From the NCBI GenBank assembly GCA_015222595.1, contig JADFVP010000063.1, positions 1 to 7,994 of the forward strand: DNA of 7,994 bases, in the 5' to 3' direction. A program made the translations under genes and the position numbers. The notes below the pieces were generated by a model. That model made no database searches and had not been told where the DNA came from. It saw nothing but the letters and a program-made list of their open reading frames with translations. Below, in pieces: positions 1-5,797 of the stretch. Position 1 is the stretch's first letter, and each line of letters starts with the position of its first letter. The stretch is from Pseudomonadota bacterium (GTDB lineage: Bacteria; Desulfobacterota; GWC2-55-46; JADFVP01).

Positions 1-2192
1 CTCTCGATGCCTGCTGGCAGGGGGTCGGGAAAAGAGAGGCGCTGCATGGGGTGAAAACCCGCTGAGTAGATTATCGGCAGACCGGCCCGCTTTATGTTCC
101 TCTTTATGGCGCTGGCGAGTTCGAGGTGGCCAAGAAACCGGAGGTTGCCCCGCCGCGAGTACCTGACGGTGTAGCGAAGCGGAAGCTCCGTGGGAGCTTC
201 TACCGGGCTCTCGTCCAAGACCTCGTCCGGGGTCTCTTCGATCGACACTTTCGGGGCCAGCACGTTCTTTATCACCTTAAAGTCGCATACCCCGCACTGC
301 GTACAGATATCTACCTTGCAGTCCGGCGTGGACCTGCGGTCCGGCAACTCTGAACTCTCTTCTGCGCCCTCTGCTGAAACAGTATTGGCAGGCTCAGCTT
401 CCGCATTCATGCCGTCCGCGGAGGACATGCCGTCTGCTGATGACACGCCGACAGCCTTTTTATACTCGTTTATCAGAAATTCGGTTGTTACACCCGGAGA
501 AAGATGTGCCCACGGCAGCGTTTCGTCAAAACTCCGCTCCCTTATCGTATAGAACTCCGGGTCGATTGCCTCGGCCTTGAAGGCCTCTTCCCAGACAGAC
601 TCTTTAAGCTCTTCGCTCCAACCGTCGAAACGGGCACCGTTCTTAAAGGCCCTCTCTATTACCGCCGAGAGGCGTCTGTCTCCGCGCGAGAAGACCCCCT
701 CTAAGAGGCTCGCTCCGGGGTCGTTCCACTTAAAATCGAGCCCTGAGCTGCGAAGCCTCTTTCTGAGTATAGAGTGTACCTCGCGGCACTTTTCCAGCTC
801 CATCTGCGGGGCCCACTGAAAGGGCGTAAAAGGCTTCGGTATAAAGGTCGTAACAGAGACCGAGACCTGAGGCGCGCCCTTCATAACGCGCTTTCCGGCC
901 TGCCGGACCTTTGTGCCGAGGTTCACGATGCCGAGCAGGTCTTCTTCTGTTTCGGTCGGGAGGCCCACCATGAAGTAGAGCTTTATGGCGCGCCAGCCGA
1001 GCGAAAAGACAGTCTCTGCGGTGGTTATAAGGTCCGCCTCGCTGATGCCCTTGTTTATCACCATGCGCATCCGCTCCGTGCCGGCCTCAGGAGCGATGGT
1101 AAAGCCTGTTTTGCGCACGCGCGCAATCTCGGTGGCGAGGGTCTTACTGAGCGTTCCGACCCGGAGAGAGGGCAGCGACATTGAGACGTGCTCTTTGCTG
1201 AGGCCGCACATAAGGCCCGTTAAGAGCGGCTCTATCTCCGTATAGTCCCCGGTGCTGAGGCTAAGGAGCGAGGCCTCGTCGTAGCCGGTATTTTTAAGCT
1301 CGGTCTCGACCATTGAGCTTATCTTCTCTGTAGAGCGTTCGCGTGCGGGGCGGTAGATCATTCCGGCCTGACAGAACCTGCACCCGCGCGTACAGCCGCG
1401 CATGATCTCAACCGACACCCTGTCGTGCACGGTCGCTGCAAAGGGCACTATTGGGCTAAGGGGGACTGTGAGAGGCTCAATGTCCGGCTCGGTCCTCTTG
1501 AGTATGCTTGTGTATCCAGCGACCTTGGGCCTGACCTCTTTGACAGTGCTGTCTTCATTGTACAAGACCTCGAAGAAGTACGGCACGTAGACGCCCGGAA
1601 TCTTACTAAGCCTGAGGAGTGTCTCTGCGCGAAGCTCCCCTGTTGCTCTCGACTCTCTAACGGCCTCTGCTATCTCAACAGCAGCGCGCTCTCCGTCGCC
1701 TAGCAGAACGGCGTCGAAGAAGTCGGCCATCGGCTCTACGTTGAAGGCCACCGGGCCTCCGGCTATCACAAAAGGCGCGTGCTCTCCCCTGTCTGCCGTC
1801 CTCAGCGCTACTCCACCGAGTTCGAGCATGTTCAAGATATTGGTATACGAGAGTTCGTACTGGAGCGAAAAGCCGATGATGTCGCACTCGGAAAGCGGTA
1901 TCTCGCTCTCTAAGGTAGACAGCGGTACCGAGTGCTCGCGCAGCAGAGCCTCCATATCGGTCCACGGCGCAAAGACCCGCTCGCAGGCGATAGAGTCCAC
2001 GCTGTTCAAGGCAGTGTAGAGCACCTGAAAGCCCAGGTGGCTCATGCCGAGTTCATAGGCGTCGGGAAACGCGAGCGCGAACTTCAACCGCCCGTCCAGC
2101 TCCTTAACGACCGAGTTTACCTCGCCGCCGATGTAGCGCGAGGGACGCCTAACGAGCGGCAGCAGCCCCTTCATTGTGGTGATCTCATCCAT
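1..2192 (-). CDS. TIGR03960-type radical SAM protein fused to DUF2344 (3' end cut by window edge)
   Basis: Open frame without a stop from ATG 2192 to the window edge; 730 codons are visible. Residues 20-220 form the B12-binding-like N-terminal domain (FPDAYELGMSHLGFQ at 42-56), but the cobalamin motif DxHxxG is absent. The radical SAM core starts with C267, C271, C274 (CxxxCxxC), which should ligate the SAM-binding [4Fe-4S] cluster; APEAGTERMR (368-377) and YFMVGLPTETEED (406-418) follow. An acidic low-complexity linker (583-623) leads to C625, C630, C633, C636 (CxxxxCxxCGVC), a probable second cluster. From about 672 a DUF2344 (TIGR03936) domain begins (RFLGHLELASAIKRN, AGFHPMQRLSF) and runs off the window. 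Start chosen: ATG 2192 with GGAGAG 10 nt upstream (2203-2208); no in-frame ATG lies further out. The family is widespread, predicted cytosolic and of unknown substrate; it often neighbours rng, rplU and rpmA, which could lie further left. The gene is 67 nt downstream of its paralogue and probably cotranscribed. Confidence 0.93.
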   Translation of the reverse strand, partial: MDEITTMKGLLPLVRRPSRYIGGEVNSVVKELDGRLKFALAFPDAYELGMSHLGFQVLYTALNSVDSIACERVFAPWTDMEALLREHSVPLSTLESEIPLSECDIIGFSLQYELSYTNILNMLELGGVALRTADRGEHAPFVIAGGPVAFNVEPMADFFDAVLLGDGERAAVEIAEAVRESRATGELRAETLLRLSKIPGVYVPYFFEVLYNEDSTVKEVRPKVAGYTSILKRTEPDIEPLTVPLSPIVPFAATVHDRVSVEIMRGCTRGCRFCQAGMIYRPARERSTEKISSMVETELKNTGYDEASLLSLSTGDYTEIEPLLTGLMCGLSKEHVSMSLPSLRVGTLSKTLATEIARVRKTGFTIAPEAGTERMRMVINKGISEADLITTAETVFSLGWRAIKLYFMVGLPTETEEDLLGIVNLGTKVRQAGKRVMKGAPQVSVSVTTFIPKPFTPFQWAPQMELEKCREVHSILRKRLRSSGLDFKWNDPGASLLEGVFSRGDRRLSAVIERAFKNGARFDGWSEELKESVWEEAFKAEAIDPEFYTIRERSFDETLPWAHLSPGVTTEFLINEYKKAVGVSSADGMSSADGMNAEAEPANTVSAEGAEESSELPDRRSTPDCKVDICTQCGVCDFKVIKNVLAPKVSIEETPDEVLDESPVEAPTELPLRYTVRYSRRGNLRFLGHLELASAIKRNIKRAGLPIIYSAGFHPMQRLSFPDPLPAGIE
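408..443 (-). repeat. In-frame 18-nt duplication encoding SSADGM twice
   Basis: Two adjacent 18-nt units encode SSADGM-SSADGM (residues 584-595) in the linker between the radical SAM core and the C-terminal cysteine cluster. The first three codons differ at synonymous third positions (TCA TCA GCA versus TCC TCC GCG), while GAC GGC ATG is identical. This suggests an in-frame duplication that has since drifted, in a flexible region with no apparent structural constraint. Confidence 0.65.
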
Positions 2193-2259
2193 CTTCTTTG
2201 AACTCTCCAAACATAATCTCCAAATCTTATCTATTTAATTACTCTCGCCCGCAGCGGTC

Positions 2260-4014
2260 TCAACCGATACAGACACCGCACCGCGTGCAGCTTCCGACCA
2301 CGCACGGCGGGGTCAGCTTCTCTTCCAGGCCTTTTTTGTACTCGCCCCAGAGGTAGCTCTTGTCGAGCCCGTGCTCTATCATATCCCACGGCAGTATTTC
2401 TTGCTCGGTCGCCGTCCTGTAGATAGAATCCGTTACGAGCTTGTCGTTCTTCATCCATCTTTTCATGGCGCGCTTCGGGCTAGTTTCAGCCGCTTCGAGT
2501 ATAAATTCATTAGCGCGCCTGTCGGCCCTAGAAAGGTAGGCCTGCACCATGGCCTCTTTCGACGAGAGCGCCTTTATCGTAATGCCGCGCTCCTTCTTTA
2601 ACGCCCCCTTTATAGCCGCTATACGGACGTCGATTGTACCGGCCTCTTCGAACGGATGGAACTGAAAGGGCGTAAAGGGCTTCGGCACAAAGGGGTTGAT
2701 CGACAGGTGCAGCATACCGGACTTCATCTGAGAGCGCACCTTCAGTGCGAGGGTGGCGATTGCCTCGGCGTCGGCATCAGTCTCGCTCGGAAGCCCGATT
2801 AAGAAATAGAGCTTTATCTTGGTGAAACCGGCCTCAGTAACAATCTCGACAGTAGAGAGTATCTCAGAGTCGGTCATGCCCTTGTTTATCACAGCGCGAA
2901 GCCGCTCGGTTCCCGCCTCAGGTGCCATTGTAACGGTCTTGTAACCGGCCTCTTTTAACGATAAAAGAAATGGCGCGTCCAACGAATCGAGCCTTAGAGA
3001 ACTGAGCGTTATTGCGGCCCCCTTGGCTAGCCCCGCCTCGACCACCTCTTTTATGTCCGGGTACTCAGACACTGCGGCTCCGACCAAACCGACCTTGCCA
3101 GAGACCTCCGCGCCAACGGCGACCACCTCGTTCACCTTCTCTACCGCGCGGTTTCTCGGCGGCAGGTAGAGAAACCCTGCGGCGCAGAAACGGCAACCGC
3201 GACCACAGCCGCGCTCTACCTCGGTAAGATAAGTCTCCTTGAAGGCGGTGTCGGGCGTATAGATATAGGAGCGCGGAATATCGAATTTATCAAGGTCGAG
3301 GTTCTTGGTAGCAACTATCCGGGCTTTCGCGCCTTCTTTAGGAACAAAACTCTTTATGCCTACGCCGTCGTACTCGACCTCGTAGAGCGAGGGGATGTAG
3401 GTAAAGGGTAAGGAGTCGAAGCCTGCTAATCTAGCCTCTCGCGTTCCGCTCTCTTGCCCGAGTTCGCACAATCGGTCGATAAAGGCGTGCAGCGCCCCTT
3501 CGGCCTCGCCAAGAATAAAGAGGTCGATAAAACCGGCTATCGGCTCCGGGTTCAGCGAGCATGCCACGCCACCGGCCATTACAATGGGGTCGAAAGCCGC
3601 GCGCTTGCCAATACCCCGCTTAGAAGCGAGCACCGGAACTTTCGCTAGCTCTAATATCTTCGGAATATTGAAGTAGTCGTCTTCAAAGGCTAGCGAGATG
3701 GCGATTATATCGAACTCGCCGATAGGCGTCTTGGTCTCGTAAGAGATAACGGGCACACCGGCGCGCGCGTACTCTTCTATCTCGTCGGGGTCGGGTAGAA
3801 AGGCCCGTTCTACTGATACGTTTGGGTGCGTGTCGAAGAGGTGGCAGACCGACTGAAAGCCTAAGTTACTCATGCCGAGCAGGTAGGTGTTCGGGTAGAC
3901 GACGCAGATACGCGGGCCGACGCCCGGACCTTTGGAGGCCGAGCGCAGCGCTCCGCGCTCTTTGGCTATACGCTCGTCGATGCGGCGCCTTCTATTTTTG
4001 TCGCTGTGCCCTAT
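2260..4014 (-). CDS. TIGR03960-like radical SAM protein, paralogue without DUF2344 (non-canonical start)
   Basis: About 584 residues if initiated at ATA 4014; stop TGA at 2262-2260. It parallels the downstream protein throughout: B12-binding-like N-domain (RICVVYPNTYLLGMSNLGFQ, about 35-55; no DxHxxG), radical SAM cluster C270, C274, C277 (RGCGRGCRFC), TMAPEAGTERLR, KLYFLIGLPSET, FVPKPFTPFQF, and a closing C571, C576, C579, C582 (CxxxxCxxCxxC) two residues before the end. DUF2344 is absent. The first in-frame ATG (3873) would remove the conserved first strand, so it is not the likely start. Between in-frame stop TAG (4041-4039) and that ATG there is no ATG, GTG or TTG. ATA 4014 has GGAG (4026-4023) exactly 8 nt upstream and is my choice. 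The alternative is GTG 4030 plus loss of one base in the A5 run of the coding strand near 3995. Predicted cytosolic Fe-S/SAM enzyme of unknown substrate. The domain call is firm; the start is not. Confidence 0.9.
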   Translation of the reverse strand: MGHSDKNRRRRIDERIAKERGALRSASKGPGVGPRICVVYPNTYLLGMSNLGFQSVCHLFDTHPNVSVERAFLPDPDEIEEYARAGVPVISYETKTPIGEFDIIAISLAFEDDYFNIPKILELAKVPVLASKRGIGKRAAFDPIVMAGGVACSLNPEPIAGFIDLFILGEAEGALHAFIDRLCELGQESGTREARLAGFDSLPFTYIPSLYEVEYDGVGIKSFVPKEGAKARIVATKNLDLDKFDIPRSYIYTPDTAFKETYLTEVERGCGRGCRFCAAGFLYLPPRNRAVEKVNEVVAVGAEVSGKVGLVGAAVSEYPDIKEVVEAGLAKGAAITLSSLRLDSLDAPFLLSLKEAGYKTVTMAPEAGTERLRAVINKGMTDSEILSTVEIVTEAGFTKIKLYFLIGLPSETDADAEAIATLALKVRSQMKSGMLHLSINPFVPKPFTPFQFHPFEEAGTIDVRIAAIKGALKKERGITIKALSSKEAMVQAYLSRADRRANEFILEAAETSPKRAMKRWMKNDKLVTDSIYRTATEQEILPWDMIEHGLDKSYLWGEYKKGLEEKLTPPCVVGSCTRCGVCIG

Positions 4015-4026
4015 AACCGTTGCTCC
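4012..4026 (-). promoter_or_regulatory. Shine-Dalgarno GGAG with candidate ATA start codon
   Basis: On the minus strand GGAG (4026-4023) is followed after 8 nt by ATA (4014-4012), in frame with the radical SAM gene. The spacing is ideal for initiation and no ordinary start codon is available in this frame between 4038 and 3873. AUA is a rare initiator, so this is a positional inference. An overlapping GTG (4030-4028) opens a different frame that reaches TAG after 12 codons. Confidence 0.45.
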
Positions 4027-4056
4027 ACACTGTCTGCTCTACTGTTTTTCAATAAG

Positions 4057-4089
4057 AAAAAAACCCGCTGGCAGTACTCCGCCGACGGG
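4057..4089 (-). terminator. Rho-independent terminator between ftsZ and the radical SAM genes
   Basis: Read on the minus strand, CCCGTCGGC (4089-4081) pairs with GCCAGCGGG (4072-4064) around an 8-nt loop. This gives a 9-position stem with one G-T pair and one C-A mismatch. Seven consecutive T follow (4063-4057). This is a standard intrinsic terminator shape for leftward transcripts arriving from ftsZ. It ends only 42 nt before the proposed start of the radical SAM gene, so it could also act as an attenuator in that gene's leader. Confidence 0.75.
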
Positions 4090-4098
4090 ACATAAGTA

Positions 4099-4127
4099 AT
4101 TATCTCATATATTTTGCATGTTTGCAA
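4099..4127 (-). promoter_or_regulatory. Sigma70-like promoter for the radical SAM genes
   Basis: Minus strand: TTGCAA (4127-4122, 4/6 to TTGACA), a 17-nt AT-rich spacer, then GATAAT (4104-4099, 5/6 to TATAAT). Transcription should begin near 4092, only a few bases before the terminator stem at 4089. It is the best promoter match I found in the gap and the right way round for the radical SAM pair. Its position against the hairpin is unusual. Confidence 0.55.
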
Positions 4128-4155
4128 GGGAGGAGAAACGAAAGCAGACCAAGAG

Positions 4156-4191
4156 CATGTACTATTTACAGCCCATGTACCATTTACAGCC
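4156..4191. repeat. Two tandem 18-bp repeats
   Basis: Plus strand: CATGTACTATTTACAGCC followed directly by CATGTACCATTTACAGCC. The units differ at one base of 18. They lie about 30 bp upstream of the -35 of the 4127-4099 promoter. Two adjacent direct repeats near a promoter could be a regulator binding site; no known operator is recognised. Confidence 0.75.
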
Positions 4192-4206
4192 CAGGAGTTC
4201 GCCCCC

Positions 4207-4235
4207 CCTCTTGGGCGCGGCATGGGCCGCAGAGG
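4207..4235. repeat. Imperfect inverted repeat (stem-loop)
   Basis: Plus strand: CCTCT (4207-4211), TGGGC bulge, GCGGC (4217-4221), ATGG loop, GCCGC (4226-4230), AGAGG (4231-4235). Two 5-bp GC-rich helices are separated by a one-sided 5-nt bulge. On the minus strand the upstream GAGG can also pair with CCTC of the outer helix, so two alternative folds exist. No T-run follows, so it is not a terminator. Confidence 0.5.
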
Positions 4236-4309
4236 CGTATCTCCTCAAGTGAGAAGTAGCAACAAGAACGATTAGCAGACCGCTATGGCTGACAAACCGG
4301 CTCGCGTAT

Positions 4310-4337
4310 ATTTTACTGACTATCTTAGAGCCGTAAA
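4310..4337 (-). promoter_or_regulatory. Possible second promoter in the ftsZ downstream gap
   Basis: Minus strand: TTTACG (4337-4332, 4/6 to TTGACA), 16-nt spacer, TAAAAT (4315-4310, 5/6 to TATAAT). A transcript from about 4303 would run through the stem-loop and 18-bp repeats to the terminator at 4057. Sequence match only; matches of this quality also occur by chance. Confidence 0.27.
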
Positions 4338-4454
4338 GTCACTACTGAGCGCATACCGCCTAAAGAGCAGCGGTACCTCAAGGCTCCGGCGCAGCCCGCA
4401 CCCTATAGCCCCGTCAAACCCGGAACCCGACAAAAAAGAGAACCGGACAGCATT

Positions 4455-4483
4455 AAAAACAGGGCACGGCCTACCAACACCCT
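4455..4483 (-). terminator. Weak terminator-like hairpin just after ftsZ
   Basis: Minus strand: AGGG (4483-4480) can pair with CCCT (4464-4461), with wobble pairs extending inward. T5 (4459-4455) follows after one G. The stem is short, so termination would be leaky at best; the stronger terminator is at 4089-4057. Confidence 0.25.
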
Positions 4484-4491
4484 TTCAGACC

Positions 4492-5655
4492 TCAGTCGGC
4501 CTGCTTGCGAAGGAAGGTCGGCGTGTCGTAGATATCTTCGTCGTCGAGATTGAGCCCGCCCATCTGCGAATAGCGGCGTATCTCGGAGTTACGAAGCTCC
4601 TCGGTCTTGGTGGCGTCTCTTCTTACAAAGGCCGGAAGCTCAAGGTTCTCTATCACCTCGGCGTCCTCTATTGCACCATCACCGTTCGCGCTCGCCTCTT
4701 TGCCGAAACCGGTCGCTATTACCGTAACCCTTACCTCTTCGCCCATTGTCTCATCTATTACCGCGCCGAAGATTATGTTGGCGTCTTCATGCGACTCTTC
4801 CTGCACAAGGCAAGAGGCCTCGTGAACGTCGTGGATGGTCATCTCGGAGGAGCCCGTGATATTTATCAGCACGCCGCGCGCTCCTGATATCGATATGTCT
4901 TCCAAGAGAGGCGAGCTTATTGCCTTTCTTGCGGCCTCCTGCGCCCTGTTCTCGCCGCGAGCTATTCCGCTTCCCATAAGGGCCTGGCCCATCTCGCTCA
5001 TAATCGTCTTAACATCTGCAAAGTCTACGTTCACAAGCCCAGAGACGGTAATAACGTCGGAGATTCCTTTAATAGCCTGATAGAGCACTTCGTCGGCCTT
5101 CTTGAAGGCGTCTGCCAATGAGGTGTTCTTGCAGGCAACCGAGAGCAACCGCTGGTTCGGTATGACGATAACGGTATCGACTACCTCTTTCAGCTTTTCG
5201 AGTCCCTCATCAGCCTTGCGCATCTTCTTCTTACCCTCAAAGATAAAGGGCTTTGTGACCACGGCGACAACCAACGCTCCGGCGGCCTTTGCAATCTCCG
5301 CTATTACAGGGGCTGCGCCCGTGCCCGTTCCGCCGCCCATGCCTGCGGTTACGAAGACCATGTCTGTGTCGCGCAGGGCTTCTCCAATCTGCTCCGCCGA
5401 CTCAACAGCCGCGCTTCTGCCGACCTCAGGGTTGGCCCCGGCTCCTAGCCCCTTTGTAAGCCCCGCGCCGAGCTGAACCTTGACCCCGGCTCTCGAGTTA
5501 TTTAACGCCTGAACGTCGGTATTGGCCACCATAAAGTCCACACCCTCTAGCCCAGCCTCTATCATAGTGTTGACCGCATTGCCTCCACAGCCTCCGGCCC
5601 CTATCACCTTGAGCCTTGCTCCCGAATTAAAACCTTCCTCAAGCTCTATAGACAT
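4492..5655 (-). CDS. ftsZ: Cell division protein FtsZ
   Basis: Tubulin-like GTPase that polymerises at midcell into the Z-ring and recruits the divisome; 387 residues, a normal length. Visible features: N-terminal nucleotide loop GAGGCGGNAVNTM (about 19-31), tubulin signature GGGTGTG (107-113), FEGKKK after VVTKPF, T7 synergy loop NVDFAD (209-214) supplying the catalytic aspartates, and a C-terminal domain ending near 318 with VTVIATGF. A disordered acidic linker of about 50 residues follows, then the conserved C-terminal peptide YDTPTFLRKQ that binds FtsA. The start is ATG 5655 because AAGGAGG lies 5 nt upstream; an in-frame GTG at 5661 sits inside that ribosome site and is not the start. 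It is 142 nt downstream of ftsA, the classical ftsQ-ftsA-ftsZ order. The first loop carries Cys where Gly or Ala is more usual; otherwise unremarkable. Confidence 0.98.
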   Translation of the reverse strand: MSIELEEGFNSGARLKVIGAGGCGGNAVNTMIEAGLEGVDFMVANTDVQALNNSRAGVKVQLGAGLTKGLGAGANPEVGRSAAVESAEQIGEALRDTDMVFVTAGMGGGTGTGAAPVIAEIAKAAGALVVAVVTKPFIFEGKKKMRKADEGLEKLKEVVDTVIVIPNQRLLSVACKNTSLADAFKKADEVLYQAIKGISDVITVSGLVNVDFADVKTIMSEMGQALMGSGIARGENRAQEAARKAISSPLLEDISISGARGVLINITGSSEMTIHDVHEASCLVQEESHEDANIIFGAVIDETMGEEVRVTVIATGFGKEASANGDGAIEDAEVIENLELPAFVRRDATKTEELRNSEIRRYSQMGGLNLDDEDIYDTPTFLRKQAD

Positions 5656-5660
5656 ACCCA

Positions 5661-5667
5661 CCTCCTT
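5661..5667 (-). promoter_or_regulatory. Strong ribosome binding site of ftsZ
   Basis: AAGGAGG on the minus strand, 5 nt before ATG 5655. It is the best Shine-Dalgarno in the window and far stronger than those of ftsA or ftsQ, in keeping with FtsZ being needed at much higher copy number. It also rules out the overlapping GTG 5661 as start. Confidence 0.85.
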
Positions 5668-5729
5668 GGTTTTTTTACCGATTAAGACTAATATTTATAA
5701 CTCGCTCTGCCTGTTGCGCCGCCCCTACT

Positions 5730-5754
5730 TCTTATACAGAAAAGGCTCTTATAC
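5730..5754 (-). promoter_or_regulatory. ftsA-ftsZ spacer with two TATAAG boxes
   Basis: The 142-nt spacer between ftsA and ftsZ is AT-rich and holds GTATAAGA twice (5754-5747 and 5737-5730, period 17 nt). Each resembles a -10 element, but neither has a recognisable -35 at the right distance. A further TATAAA lies closer to ftsZ. A dedicated ftsZ promoter here would be reasonable, but the sequence supports it only weakly. Confidence 0.25.
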
Positions 5755-5797
5755 TAAAAAGCGAAACAGGAAAATATATCTTCGCTCTACTGTGCGC

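Larger units (their letters stand above)
4015..4491 (-). other. Gene-free region between ftsZ and the radical SAM gene
   Basis: About 480 nt with no convincing coding sequence on either strand. Reading leftward from ftsZ it contains a weak hairpin with a T-run, a candidate promoter at 4337-4310, a compact inverted repeat (4235-4207), two 18-bp tandem repeats (4191-4156), a well-formed sigma70-like promoter (4127-4099) and an intrinsic terminator (4089-4057). The mix looks regulatory, or like a small noncoding transcript of about 245 nt ending at the terminator. I recognise no known RNA family. Confidence 0.5.

Noticed and set aside
3871..3873. ATG 3873 as the start of radical SAM gene 2
   Set aside because: It would cut off the first conserved strand that is clearly encoded upstream and aligned with the paralogue.
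1..4014. True cobalamin-dependent (class B) radical SAM enzymes
   Set aside because: The N-terminal domains look B12-binding-like in position, but neither protein shows the DxHxxG motif. Cobalamin use cannot be claimed from the sequence.
4011..4223. 70-codon minus-strand frame through the gap, ending at the radical SAM start
   Set aside because: It spans the terminator and both 18-bp repeats and has no family resemblance, and only ordinary chance openness is needed to explain it.
4285..4887. 200-codon plus-strand frame starting in the gap after ftsZ (MADKPARVYF...)
   Set aside because: No Shine-Dalgarno before ATG 4285, and two thirds of its length is antisense to the conserved ftsZ 3' half. 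The first 69 codons look like no known protein.
5656..5661. GTG 5661 as the ftsZ start
   Set aside because: The GTG overlaps the AAGGAGG ribosome site itself; ATG 5655 has that site at correct spacing.
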